From positions 620,001 to 684,000 of the forward strand of contig OZ244921.1 in the NCBI GenBank assembly GCA_965221755.1: 64,000 bases of DNA, read 5' to 3'. Below the pieces are notes generated by a model that made no database searches, was not told the DNA's origin, and was given only the letters and a program-made list of their open reading frames with translations. Position 1 is the first letter of the stretch; each line of letters opens with the position of its first letter. Origin of the DNA: Azophilus sp965221755. Its GTDB lineage: Bacteria > Pseudomonadota > Gammaproteobacteria > Pseudomonadales > Azotimanducaceae. Below are positions 7,064-15,615 of the stretch, one piece after another. Both the position numbers and the translations under genes were made by a program.

Positions 7064-8368
7064 ATGCCAGCTCGTCAATCCCCCAACACTCCGGCTCGGT
7101 TGTTTGAACGCCACATCGCCGACGCGGTTCGCGAGGCGTTGACGGATACCCCGGTCGTCTGTCTGCGCGGGCCGCGTCAGACCGGGAAAACCACTCTCGC
7201 CCAGCACTTGGCAAACGGCTCGCCGCCGAGAGCCTATGTCACTCTCGACGACGATGCCACCCGCGCTGCCGCGCAGGCCGACCCCGTCGGTTTTCTGGCC
7301 GGATTGCCGGGGCCGACCACCATTGATGAGGTTCAGCGCGCGCCGGAACTCGCGCTCGCGCTGAAGGCGGCGGTGGATGCCGACCGCCGGCCGGGGCGGT
7401 TTCTGCTCACCGGCTCAGCAGGCGGCCCGCTTTGGGCGCCGTTTGCCGAGGCATTGGTGGGAAGGATGGAAACGCACACCTTGTGGCCTCTGTCTCAGGG
7501 TGAAATGGCTGGCGTGAGCGAGACCTTTGTCGAGCGCGCGTTTGCAGCAGACCTGTCCGCCATCGGCGCCCAGCAGCCCAGCGGGCCGCCCCTGCAGGTC
7601 AGCCTCGAACCCGAAACGCCCCGGCAGTTGCTGGCCACGCGGCTTTGCGCAGGCGGCTTTCCAGAGGCGGTGGCCCGCAAAGCCCGCCGCCGCCACGCTT
7701 GGTTTGATGCCTATGTCGAGGGCATCACCCAACGCGACATCCGTGACCTTGCCAGCATCGTGCGCGGCCCGGAACTGTCGCGTCTGCTCGCGATGCTCGC
7801 CAGCCGAGCCTCCCAGCCCGTCAACTTCACCGATCTGTCGCGCTCGCTCAGCATTCCGCAAACCAGCCTGAAACGCTACGTCGCGCTGTTCGAGGCCACC
7901 TTCCTGATCCGCTTCCTGCCCGCTTGGACGGCGAACATCGGCAAGCGGCTGGTCAAGGCGCCGAAACTCATCTTCAACGACCCTGGCTTGCTGGCGCATC
8001 TGCTCGCCACTGATCCTGACCGCCTCGATGCCAACCCAACCCTCTTCGGTCCGGCGCTGGAGAACTTGGTCGCGGCGGAGCTTGGCAAGCAGCTGGGATG
8101 GTCTGCAAAACAGTGCCGCCTGCACCACTTCCGCACCCACTCGGGCATCGAGGTGGACTTGGTGCTGGAAAGCTCCGCTGGCGATATCGTCGGCATCGAG
8201 GTCAAGGCTGGCGCCAGCCTGCGCCCAAGCGCGGCGCGGGGGCTGCGCACATTGGCCGGGCTTGCGGGCAACCAGTTTGCATGCGGCATCATCCTCTACA
8301 CCGGCACTGCCTCGGTGCCGTTCGGCAATCGCATCCACGCGCTGCCGATTGATGCGCTTTGGGCCTGA
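7064..8368 (+). CDS. P-loop ATPase with DUF4143 (AAA_14 type)
   Basis: 434 residues. Walker A is GPRQTGKT (36-43) and Walker B-like TIDEVQRAPEL follows; the middle has a helical region ending in a winged-helix-like SLSIPQTSLKRYV, and the C-terminus has a PD-(D/E)xK-like pattern (SGIEVDLVLE then GIEVKAG). These proteins are widespread, often horizontally moved, and of poorly known function. It stands alone on the plus strand between the cyclase and the sulfotransferase, behind a long perfect palindrome that may regulate it. It appears intact. I see no evidence that it acts in lasso biosynthesis. Confidence 0.85.
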   Translation: MPARQSPNTPARLFERHIADAVREALTDTPVVCLRGPRQTGKTTLAQHLANGSPPRAYVTLDDDATRAAAQADPVGFLAGLPGPTTIDEVQRAPELALALKAAVDADRRPGRFLLTGSAGGPLWAPFAEALVGRMETHTLWPLSQGEMAGVSETFVERAFAADLSAIGAQQPSGPPLQVSLEPETPRQLLATRLCAGGFPEAVARKARRRHAWFDAYVEGITQRDIRDLASIVRGPELSRLLAMLASRASQPVNFTDLSRSLSIPQTSLKRYVALFEATFLIRFLPAWTANIGKRLVKAPKLIFNDPGLLAHLLATDPDRLDANPTLFGPALENLVAAELGKQLGWSAKQCRLHHFRTHSGIEVDLVLESSAGDIVGIEVKAGASLRPSAARGLRTLAGLAGNQFACGIILYTGTASVPFGNRIHALPIDALWA

Positions 8369-8410
8369 CCCGCGTAGTCCGTGAACAGCGATGGCATCCG
8401 CCACGGGCGG

Positions 8411-9235
8411 CTATGAATTCCAGCGGGAATCGGCGAAATCGTAGCCGAATCTCGCTATGAGCTTGCGCTCCCTCAGGGCGAGGAGCTCCCGCAGCTCGTT
8501 GCTGTAGCGGCCCGTGAACCCCTTGCCGCGCGGGGAGGCGTTCGCGGGGGGTTCCAGTTTGAGGTAGGCGGCGATGTTTTTGGTGACCGGCGCCCCGGTT
8601 TCCTCGAACAGCCGCAGCGCCTCCTCGCGGAGATTCTCGAACCGGCCGTAAAGAATCCTCCGCTCCTGCTTGGGGGGTGCGGGTTCAGGCACATGTGGGA
8701 CTGCAACCGGGCGTGAGGGAGGGGTTGTTTCCGCACTGACGGGGCGGGGACGGAACATCAGATCGAACAGCCAGCCGTAGTAGCCGGCGCCGTCGGGATA
8801 GCGGGAGAAGTCCTCCGACCTGAGTCCGGGCCCCTGGCTGCGCCGTTGCCAGCGCCCCGGTCCCCTCGCGGCCGTCTTTTTGGGCGCGGCCGCCGCCAGG
8901 CGGCGCAGCAGCGCGCGGCTCTCGCCGCTGCCGTCCCCGAGATTGAGAAACCGCGCGACCGTGCGCTCGAAATCCAGCGCGCCCTGCTCGGAGAGAACCT
9001 GATAGACGTATTGCCGCTTGCGGCGGTAGTCCTGGTGCATGGACACGTACCAGTCCCAGGGATTGCGAACGAACCCGATGACGGGCAGGCGCGAGCGGGC
9101 GGGCGGCAGGTTTTCGAGGCGCCCGTGGTACTGAATCATGCGCGCGCCCGGAAACTCCCCCAGGATCAGATTGTTGAGAAAAGTGCCGCCGGTTCGGGAA
9201 ACATGGATGAAGACGAAGTGGTCGGTGACGATCAT
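8411..9235 (-). CDS. PAPS-dependent sulfotransferase, candidate lasso tailoring enzyme
   Basis: 274 residues. The PAPS-binding motifs are visible: an N-terminal 5'-phosphosulfate loop HVSRTGGTFL near residue 11 and a 3'-phosphate motif VRNPWDWYVSMHQDY near residue 56. The C-terminus has the family's ERKLIARFGYDF-like ending. Between them is an unusual Pro-rich insert (about 165-195). It lies 90 bases downstream of lasso precursor 2 on the same strand, and the pair was duplicated together, which links them. The precursor 2 core has Tyr15 and Tyr23 plus several Ser, so Tyr or Ser O-sulfation is the inference. I do not recall a characterised sulfated lasso peptide. Confidence 0.85.
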   Translation of the reverse strand: MIVTDHFVFIHVSRTGGTFLNNLILGEFPGARMIQYHGRLENLPPARSRLPVIGFVRNPWDWYVSMHQDYRRKRQYVYQVLSEQGALDFERTVARFLNLGDGSGESRALLRRLAAAAPKKTAARGPGRWQRRSQGPGLRSEDFSRYPDGAGYYGWLFDLMFRPRPVSAETTPPSRPVAVPHVPEPAPPKQERRILYGRFENLREEALRLFEETGAPVTKNIAAYLKLEPPANASPRGKGFTGRYSNELRELLALRERKLIARFGYDFADSRWNS

Positions 9236-9325
9236 CGCAGCATCGCCCGTGGCGGATTCGCTTTGCCCGTTGCGGCTTCGGGCCTAGCCCCCCGGAAACC
9301 TTGTATTTTGTGTCCCGACCGCTAG

Positions 9326-9549
9326 CTAGCTGATATACGCACTACTACGAAACACAGGGTAGGCGCAGCACTCACCCGGCGGGGTCCCCAAAGGGAGCCC
9401 ATTCATCGTGGAAGATCCGATCGTCATTTCGGTGATGGTGGGAGCGGTCCAAGGCCGCTTTTCGGGAAGAGCCGGATCGTCCTTGCGATGTTGGATCGGG
9501 GGGGGGGGGGGGTAAGTTGCGATTCCCTATCGGGCGCTTGATTTTTCAT
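9326..9549 (-). CDS. Lasso precursor 2; non-canonical core, frame interrupted at a C15 tract
   Basis: The leader is nearly the same as precursor 1 (KRPWTAPTITEM, then GSSTM). The predicted 25-residue core begins NGLPLGTPPGE and continues CCAYPVFRSSAYIS. If cleaved after Thr-Met, no Asp or Glu sits at positions 7-9; the only acid is Glu11, so a standard ring cannot form. Two adjacent Cys (12, 13) and a terminal Ser are notable. An ATG at 9549 has GGAAAGG nine bases upstream and starts MKNQAPDRE, but a C15 tract (G 9498-9512 on plus) leaves it one base out of frame; 16 or 13 C would fix it. The sulfotransferase follows directly. Confidence 0.72.
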
Positions 9550-9640
9550 TGGACTCAACCTTTCCGTCGACAAAATATTTTTTTACGGTAACAGAAAATG
9601 ACGGGGCACTTGGGAGGCCAGCGGGAGGATGAATTGCCTG

Positions 9641-9802
9641 CTACGCCAGCCGCCCCAGCCACAGCTCATCCAGAAAGGCTTCCCAAGGCATCACCTCGAT
9701 GCCGTCAACGAGGCGGCGCATAGGCTCCAAGCACACCAGCACATGGCGTTTGGCGATGCCTTCCTCCGCAAGCGCCGCAAGTCCGGGTTTGGTGCATAGC
9801 AC
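9641..9802 (-). pseudogene. C-terminal remnant, possibly of a DUF4143-type ATPase
   Basis: A frame of about 53 residues reads HVLVCLEPMRRLVDGIEV then MPWEAFLDELW and a stop. This resembles the C-terminal tail of a P-loop/DUF4143 ATPase of a different subfamily from the gene at 7064. No upstream part is present. The family assignment rests on a short stretch and is tentative. Confidence 0.4.
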
Positions 9803-9861
9803 GCTCCTGCTCGACTCCCGCCCTCATCCCGCATTTGGATTTGGTTCACTCCCCCGCCGGG

Positions 9862-10275
9862 TCAACGCCAAGGGTTGATCACTTCGGCGCCCATGTCTAG
9901 GAACGGGGCCGTGTCCCGGGTGGCAATGCGGAAGCCGGAATGGATAGCGATTGCGGCGATCGCCGCGTCGGCAAAACCGATTTGGCGGCCATCGCGCCGG
10001 GCCGCCGCCCGGACTGCGAAAACCCGCGCCGCCGGTTCGTCGAGTGGTTTGATCCGCCCCTTGAACACCCGTTCCACGGCTTCATCGATGCCTTTTTCGA
10101 GTTATCGGCGCCGCGAGCCCGACGCCAGCAGCGCCGCGCCGAATCGGAGTTCCATGACCACGATCACCGGCAGCCAGAGTGACTCCGGATCCTGTTGATT
10201 CAGCCACTCCATAACACCTGGGTTCGGTGCCGATTTCATGGTTTCGGAGACCAGGTTCGTGTCGAGAAGGATCAC
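9862..10275 (-). pseudogene. VapC/FitB-like PIN toxin with in-frame nonsense codon
   Basis: Starting from a GTG at 10275 that overlaps the antitoxin stop, the frame begins VILLDTNLVSE, the usual PIN N-terminus with its first acidic residue, and runs to GADVINPW-like GAEVINPWR at the end (137 codons in all). Codon 58 (10104-10102) is TAA where FitB-like proteins have a residue after SGSRRR; CAA to TAA is the simplest change. The downstream part keeps PIN motifs (IGFADAAIAAIA, FRIATRDTAPF). The toxin is therefore probably dead unless the stop is read through or wrong. Confidence 0.85.
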
Positions 10276-10511
10276 TCGAACACGGTCGGGTCGATGGGCG
10301 TCCGGTCGCGTCCGAAAGAAACGTCACCGAAATCGGCATCTTTCCAGATGGAGCGGAGAAGGTCGCCCGGCCGCGTGCGGTCGGCGGGGAACAGCCCGCG
10401 CCGCAGGAGGCTGCGCGCCAGCGCCTCGGCACTGCTCCCTTGGGCCCGGGCCTGCGACTTCAGCGCCCGATGCACCTCGTCGGGGATTTGGCGGATGGTG
10501 ATTTGCGCCAT
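10272..10511 (-). CDS. FitA-like ribbon-helix-helix antitoxin
   Basis: 79 residues. The N-terminal ribbon-helix-helix pattern MAQITIRQIPDEVHRALK is typical of FitA/VapB antitoxins that bind their own promoter; the acidic C-terminal tail (KDADFGDVSFGRDR) would contact the PIN toxin. It overlaps the toxin GTG by four bases. Upstream, 10554-10578 carries an imperfect inverted repeat that could be its operator. The antitoxin is intact while the toxin is broken. Confidence 0.85.
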   Translation of the reverse strand: MAQITIRQIPDEVHRALKSQARAQGSSAEALARSLLRRGLFPADRTRPGDLLRSIWKDADFGDVSFGRDRTPIDPTVFE

Positions 10512-10553
10512 GATTGGCCTCCTTGGTGGAAGTTCGGCGGCACGAATCCGAAT

Positions 10554-10578
10554 GATGGCATTTTTTCAAGATGCTATC
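10554..10578. promoter_or_regulatory. Putative operator of the FitA-like antitoxin
   Basis: Imperfect inverted repeat (GATGGC arm and GCTATC arm around a T-rich centre) 43 bases upstream of the antitoxin ATG. A near-copy with perfect GATAGC/GCTATC arms stands at 11260-11283 with no antitoxin gene next to it. Confidence 0.4.
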
Positions 10579-10635
10579 AAACGTGGGATCGCGGAGGATC
10601 AGTATTGTCGGCGGATGGCATCCGCCGCCAGACGG

Positions 10636-10866
10636 CTATGAATTCCAGTTGCGGCGGTAGTCCTGGTGCATGGACACGTACCAGTCCCAGGGATTGCGAA
10701 CGAACCCGATGACGGGCAGGCGCGAGCGGGCGGGCGGCAGGTTTTCGAGGCGCCCGTGGTACTGAATCATGCGCGCGCCCGGAAACTCCCCCAGGATCAG
10801 ATTGTTGAGAAAAGTGCCGCCGGTTCGGGAAACATGGATGAAGACGAAGTGGTCGGTGACGATCAT
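10636..10866 (-). pseudogene. Sulfotransferase, internally deleted copy
   Basis: 76 residues. The first 72 match the intact sulfotransferase through WYVSMHQDYRR, then jump to its last residues (NWNS). The two genes differ by exactly 198 codons, so the deletion is in frame. Both PAPS-loop motifs remain but the catalytic body and substrate-binding part are gone, so no activity is expected. Confidence 0.88.
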
Positions 10867-10956
10867 CGCAGCATCGCCCGTGGCGGATTCGCTTTGCCCG
10901 TTGCGGCTTCGGGCCTAGCCCCCCGGAAACCTTGTATTTTGTGTCCCGACCGCTAG

Positions 10957-11182
10957 CTAGCTGATATACGCACTACTACGAAACACAGGGTAGGCGCAGC
11001 ACTCACCCGGCGGGGTCCCCAAAGGGAGCCCATTCATCGTGGAAGATCCGATCGTCATTTCGGTGATGGTGGGAGCGGTCCAAGGCCGCTTTTCGGGAAG
11101 AGCCGGATCGTCTTTACGATATTGGATCGGGGGGGGGGGGGGGGGTAAGCTCTGATTCCCTATCGGGCGCTTGATTTTTCAC
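10957..11182 (-). CDS. Lasso precursor 3 (duplicate of precursor 2), frame interrupted at a C17 tract
   Basis: The leader and core region is the same as precursor 2, including the NGLPLGTPPGE start and SSAYIS end. The start codon is GTG (11182) instead of ATG, with the same GGAAAGG upstream. The homopolymer is 17 C (G 11129-11145 on plus), against 15 in precursor 2; GTG and leader are out of frame and 16 C would restore them. The differing tract lengths in otherwise near-identical copies show that the tract is unstable or hard to sequence. Confidence 0.68.
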
Positions 11183-11546
11183 TGGACTCACCTTTCCGTT
11201 GACAAAAGATTGTTTTTTTATGGTAACAGATGTGGAAGTTCGGCGGCACGAATCCGAATGATAGCGTTTTTCAAGATGCTATCACTACATTCGTGCAATA
11301 TCCGGGATAGGCTTATGGGTTGAGCGGTGCGCTTGGTGCTGTTGGGGGGAGGGGGACATGGCGGAAGAATCCTCGCTCGGTTCAGGGTTCACGAAGGGCA
11401 AGTGGTATCACGCGAGGGCAACCGCACAACTCGGCAAGTCGTCCGGGTAGTGGCTCAATTTGGAAATGCTTCATTGAGCGATCCCCATCATGTACAGGCA
11501 ATAACCACAATGCCTTCTAAATGGCTCCAAATGGTAGCATGCCGGC
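11183..11546. other. Intergenic region with orphan antitoxin-operator copy
   Basis: No gene is seen. At 11231-11283 it repeats the DNA upstream of the FitA-like antitoxin (10529-10578), including a 6-bp inverted repeat at 11260-11265/11278-11283, but no antitoxin follows. This marks a rearrangement junction. The rest up to 11546 shows nothing recognisable. Confidence 0.5.
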
Positions 11547-12911
11547 ATGAATCTGGTGGATGAAAAGTACCGGGACAGCGGCGGCTTGCGCGACCAAGAC
11601 TTGGTTTCCGCCAAGGTTTTTGTCTCTGACCGCGACCGGGCGCAGATCACCGGTCGCGGCGTGCCGTTCTTTTCCGGCCGGGAGGCCGAGATACGCATGT
11701 TCCGCAAGGTCGCCAATGCGCTCCTGCTTGAGCGGCAGGGCAATGCGACGGTGGTGGTGGAAGGGCCGCCCGGCGCGGGCAAAAGCGCCCTCATGTCCCA
11801 ATTCATGGAGGAGATGCGCTCGTTTCCGCCGGTCGCTCCCGTAGGCCGGCGGTGGCTGCCGGTGGAAATCGACGCGGAGTCCGCCGAGTCGCCCCCGGGC
11901 ATTGCGAACCGAATCGACGAGGCCATCATCGTCCGGCTGGCGAAGGGGGTGCTGGCCCCCGGGGAGGGGCCGGAGAAGGCCGTCGAAACGGCGGGGCTCG
12001 TGGAAAAGCTGGGAACGTATTGGGGGGCCGGCCTCAGCGTGGAGAAGGCTCGCTCAAAGGCTAGGGCGCTGCTTGACCGCGGCGGGAGCCTGTTGGGGGT
12101 CTCCCTTGGCGCCTCACGCGACGAGCCGCCGCGAACCTTGGACGAGGCGGCGGGGCGGCGGCCCGCTTGGCAATCCTGGCAAATCGTGCTGCTGATCGAC
12201 GAGGCGCAGCAACTCGTTCGCGGCCAACCCCACGCCGGGCGGGGAACGCTGAGCGCTCTGCACAAGGGCACCGTCAGGGCGCCCGTCTCATTTTGCGCCT
12301 TCGGCCTGCCGGGCACGTTGGCGGCGCTGGCCGACGCGGGCGTTTCGCGTCCGACGGGCGGCCGGACCATCCTCTTGGGCGGACTCGACGACACTGCCGC
12401 ACGGCACATGGTCAATCGTTGCTTTGAGGCGCTCGGCGTGACGAACGGCGCGGCGTGGCGCGAGGCGATCCTGGCGCGCTCGGCGAACTGGCCGCAGCAC
12501 TTGGCCACCTACCTGGCCGAGGCCATCGAGCAAATCCGGGAAGCAAGCCCGGAGGGCGGGGACGCGGGCGCTGCCGATCTTGAGGCGGCGATGCGCACGG
12601 GCGACTTGGAGCGCGCGGAGTACTACGGCCGGCGCTTGAGCCGCCTCGGCCGGCACTGCGGGGAATTCGAGGAGGTCGCAAGGGAGCTGGTTCCGTTCCT
12701 GCGCGATCGCGGGGGCACGGCTTCCTACAGCACCCTTCTCAACCGCGTCAACGAGATCATGCGCGCGAAACCCTCGCTGGCCGGCGTAAGCGCCACGGAC
12801 TTCGTGCGGGACGCCGAGCACGCCGGCCTTCTCGTCGTCTCCACTGGCCGGGGCGGAAGGGTCTGCTCAATGCCGATCCCTTCATTTGCCGGCTACCTGC
12901 TCGACGGCTAG
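11547..12911 (+). CDS. AAA-family ATPase of unknown role
   Basis: 454 residues. Walker A is GPPGAGKSAL (73-82) after a VVVE strand; Walker B is IVLLIDEAQQL; sensor-like FCAFGLPGT follows. The C-terminus is probably winged-helix and ends SMPIPSFAGYLL. It shares layout and this ending with the broken ATPases at 14454-15615 (GIPSLMNYLL) and 49653-50317 (AIPSMADWAQ), so the window carries three relatives. Such ATPases resemble Orc/Cdc6-like or transposition-helper ATPases, but no function can be assigned. It appears intact and stands alone between rearranged lasso segments. Confidence 0.75.
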   Translation: MNLVDEKYRDSGGLRDQDLVSAKVFVSDRDRAQITGRGVPFFSGREAEIRMFRKVANALLLERQGNATVVVEGPPGAGKSALMSQFMEEMRSFPPVAPVGRRWLPVEIDAESAESPPGIANRIDEAIIVRLAKGVLAPGEGPEKAVETAGLVEKLGTYWGAGLSVEKARSKARALLDRGGSLLGVSLGASRDEPPRTLDEAAGRRPAWQSWQIVLLIDEAQQLVRGQPHAGRGTLSALHKGTVRAPVSFCAFGLPGTLAALADAGVSRPTGGRTILLGGLDDTAARHMVNRCFEALGVTNGAAWREAILARSANWPQHLATYLAEAIEQIREASPEGGDAGAADLEAAMRTGDLERAEYYGRRLSRLGRHCGEFEEVARELVPFLRDRGGTASYSTLLNRVNEIMRAKPSLAGVSATDFVRDAEHAGLLVVSTGRGGRVCSMPIPSFAGYLLDG

Positions 12912-12999
12912 CCCGCCGCCGCTTCCGTTTCGCTGCCCATGTAGCACAGTCCCTTATTCGCTGACGGACAGACACAAGGAAACCCCGCAAGCCGCGGCG

Positions 13000-13592
13000 T
13001 CAGTCCGTCTGCCAGTCGAGGAAGCTTAGGGCGCGCGCGATTTTTCCGGGTTGCCGGCGGTCGTCGGGCAACCCGGCTTCGGCTTCGAGGTAGGCGCGCA
13101 GCCTCGCAATGTCGAGGTGGCGGGCACCAGCGGGTCGGAGCGGGCGGCGAGCCGCCGGGCGATCACGGGCAGCGGATAGCGGCACTCGATGCCCATTCGG
13201 GCGCCGCTCGCCGCCCAGTCCCGGATGCGCTGCTCGAGATGTCCGTTCCCCAGCCGCGCCAACTGCGTCTGCCGGACGCTGATCGGCCGGACGGCGAGCC
13301 TGACCTGCGGCGAGCGCCGATGCTTGCGGGCCAAGGCTGGATGAACGAAGGATGGTCGCCAATAGCGAGGCCTTCGCCCCTTGAGCAGCGCGGAAACCGT
13401 ATTCAAGGCACGGGGATGCACCAGCGGCAGAACCGCTTGGCACGTCAGGAAGCGCCAGCCCCTCCGCCATCGCCGCGCTTCCCTCAGCAGCTAGCGCCAC
13501 CGCCCGCCCCGCAACAGCATGGAATAGTAGTCTGCGCCGCTTGAGGAAGCGATTTCATCGCCGCTCCAGCCGGAAAGTATCACGCGCACACA
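13000..13592 (-). pseudogene. Lasso cyclase C, degenerate copy 3
   Basis: Two reading frames together match the middle and end of the intact cyclase: VILSGWSGDEIASSSGADYY, then a nonsense codon (TAG for the Gln after GGRWR), ALNTVSALLKGRRPR, WAASGARMGIECRYPL, an internal deletion, and finally RLRAYLEAEAGLPDD to FLDWQTD. The C-terminal matches are in different frames. The N-terminal half is replaced by an IS4-like fragment at 13593. Clearly inactive. Confidence 0.88.
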
Positions 13593-13818
13593 GATGCCTA
13601 TGCGATGGAGCTTGGCCGACTGCGGCGAAAGGCTGGCCTCGATGTCGCGCAGGCTCTCCCGCCCGGTCAGCTGCGCGAACGCCAGCACCCGGCACTGCTC
13701 GTCGCAGGACAGCGCGCGCACCCCGCGGTTCCCCTCGTGGCGCGCCACCAAGCCGGTGGAAGGCCTTCCACGGCAGGAAGTCCATGACTTGGGTGAACAG
13801 CGTCGTTCCGGCATACAT
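13593..13818 (-). pseudogene. IS4-like transposase, N-terminal fragment
   Basis: MYAGTTLFTQVMDFLPWKAFHR in one frame continues after a frameshift as LVARHEGNRGVRALS, FAQLTGRESLRDIEASLS and KLHRIGI. This is the DUF4372-type N-terminus of IS4-family transposases. The DDE catalytic part is absent; the fragment joins directly to cyclase pseudogene sequence, so an element inserted in or recombined with that copy. Confidence 0.75.
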
Positions 13819-14064
13819 GCGGCCCCCTCGGCCCCAAGGGCGCAAAGGACGGCGATTTTGCCGGAACCACGCTCAGGTCAGGGACACCCGAAAACCGTTG
13901 CAACCTGTTGTCAAGCATCTAAAAATCAGCGATTACCTGAACTTAAACCGGACACTACTGGGAATTGTGTATCAAAATCCACAGAAACCCTGCGCGGGCT
14001 CAGAACCCTGACGGCCTTTATTCCGTTGGATACTATGATCCACATCAACCAACGGAGAACGGCA

Positions 14065-14457
14065 ATGGCAGTGATCGAGCATGAGGCGGACGGCATCCCA
14101 ATTCGCACCAGCGCCAAGCGGGTGGCCAAGACCATGAGCGTCGTTGAGCTGTTCCGGCGCTTCTCCGACGAGGACGCCTGCCACGCATGGCTTGAGGAGT
14201 CCCGGTGGCAGGGATCGCCGGTCTGCCCCCACTGCGGCGGCACGGACAGGATCACCAAGGACAAGCGCCGCCGTCACCACCACTGCAACGACTGCCGCAA
14301 GCGCTTCACGGCCACCTGCATGCACAGTACGAAGAAGCCCTTGCAGGACTGGGTTTTCGCCATCTAGGTTCTCACGGCCCGCAAGGGGGTCAGCGCCATG
14401 CAGTTGAGCAAGGAGTTGGATTTTGCTACACAATTCCCTACTTTTGCGGCATTCTAG
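14065..14457 (+). pseudogene. IS1595-like transposase, N-terminal fragment
   Basis: From the ATG at 14065 the frame has the IS1595 N-terminal region with a zinc ribbon (CPHCGG then CNDCRKRF) and ends at a TAG (14365) just where VLTARKGVSAMQLSKEL continues in the same frame. The homology then stops abruptly near 14430. The catalytic domain is missing. A matching C-terminal piece of this family lies on the other strand at 16576-16869. Confidence 0.8.
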
Positions 14458-15615
14458 CCCCGCTTCAGCAAGTAGTTCATCAAGCTCGGAATTCCCGCCT
14501 CCAGCTCTCCCGTCCCCCACCAGACGCAGCCGACTTCGATGAGCCGCTCGCAGACCTCCTCCGTGGCCGGATGCCGAGCCTGTGAACCCAGGCCCTGCGC
14601 ACGGCAAAGCTCGGCGGAGACTGCCTTGGCCAGGTCTTCCCGGGTCGCCGGCGGACTGCGCCGGGCCAGCCTTGCCACTGCGGCGACCACGCCGAGCAGG
14701 CCCCCTTCCCGCAGCTCCTCATAACGGTCGCGGTAGTAGTCGTCGCGCTTGAAGGCGAAGACGGAGGAAGCCCGCTCGGCGTCATCGACGGTGACCGAAG
14801 CGCCGCGGTGCGCATCGGTCTTGGTGCTGGTCAGGCTTTCGCCCCACAACTGCACGAAGTAGGGATAGTCCACAATGTCCGCCAAGGCCAGATCCAATGC
14901 CTTCGCCTCGAACGCCACGCCGAACTGCGCCAACGGCTCGACCAAGGCTCGGCGGGTGGCTGCGCGGGAAAGCCGACCCACCGGCATGCGTTCCGACCGG
15001 TCCCAGAAGGTCGCTCCCATCGCCCGCATCCTCGCCCTGAGGTCAGGGGTGCCAGCCAAAAGCAGCAAAAAGGGCAGGCCCCGATTGCGCACGGCCTGCG
15101 AGGCATTGAGCAGCTCACGGCCGACCTCGGCTGCCCTGGCGGTCAGGGCCTCGGCAACGGTGGGGGGCCTTGAGATCGCCGAGGGCCACTTGGACGGAGA
15201 GCGCCTGCACCGACTTCGCATCCTTGAGCCGCCTAGCCAAGCCGCGACCCGCTCCGGAGGGAAGCAACGCCTGCAGCAGAACGTCCAGCGACGACAGCGA
15301 AGAGGCATGGGTGTCGATGAAACGGTGGTCGGGTACCCCTTGGTCGGCGCACACCCGGCGGAAGCTCTCGATGAGAACCGTCTTGCCGTTTCCCCTAGGA
15401 CCGTAGATGATCACGTCCTTGGGGATGGGCGCACCGCTCAGCAGCTTTCTGCGGAAGACGTCGAGCACGGCGGACTCAGCTTCCCTGCCCGCCAGCACCG
15501 GCGGCAGCACACCGCTGCCGGGACAATAGAGCGATTCGATTTGCTGGCGGCTAGCGGCGCTGTTCACAGGCACGGGAACGGCTGCGGGAACACGCCCGAA
15601 CCCTACCACAGCCAC
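14454..15615 (-). pseudogene. P-loop ATPase with a frameshift (relative of 11547 gene)
   Basis: The first part, from a GTG near 15615, has Walker A YGPRGNGKTV and runs to VALGDLKAP; the homology continues one frame over as TVAEALTARAAEVGRELL, FLLLLAGTPDLRARM and ends AGIPSLMNYLLKRG. The switch is near 15160 in a C homopolymer (GCCCCCCAC on minus), so a one-base indel or sequencing error is likely. If corrected the product would be about 385 residues. The C-terminal ending links it to the ATPases at 11547 and 49653. Confidence 0.75.

Larger units (their letters stand above)
8390..9595. repeat. Duplicated precursor-sulfotransferase segment, full copy
   Basis: Matches 10612-11230 in the same orientation, from the shared CGGCTATGAATTCCAG just after the sulfotransferase stop to a shared TAACAGA upstream of the precursor. 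This copy keeps the whole sulfotransferase; the other has lost 594 bp from it. Confidence 0.85.
10612..11230. repeat. Duplicated precursor-sulfotransferase segment, deleted copy
   Basis: Second copy of 8390-9595. It keeps both outer ends but lacks 594 bp from inside the sulfotransferase. The FitA/FitB-like locus and an ATPase remnant (9596-10611) lie between the copies. Confidence 0.85.

Noticed and set aside
7064..8368. The DUF4143 ATPase as a lasso maturation or immunity protein
   Set aside because: The family is common outside RiPP clusters and no lasso ABC exporter or isopeptidase features are seen in it.
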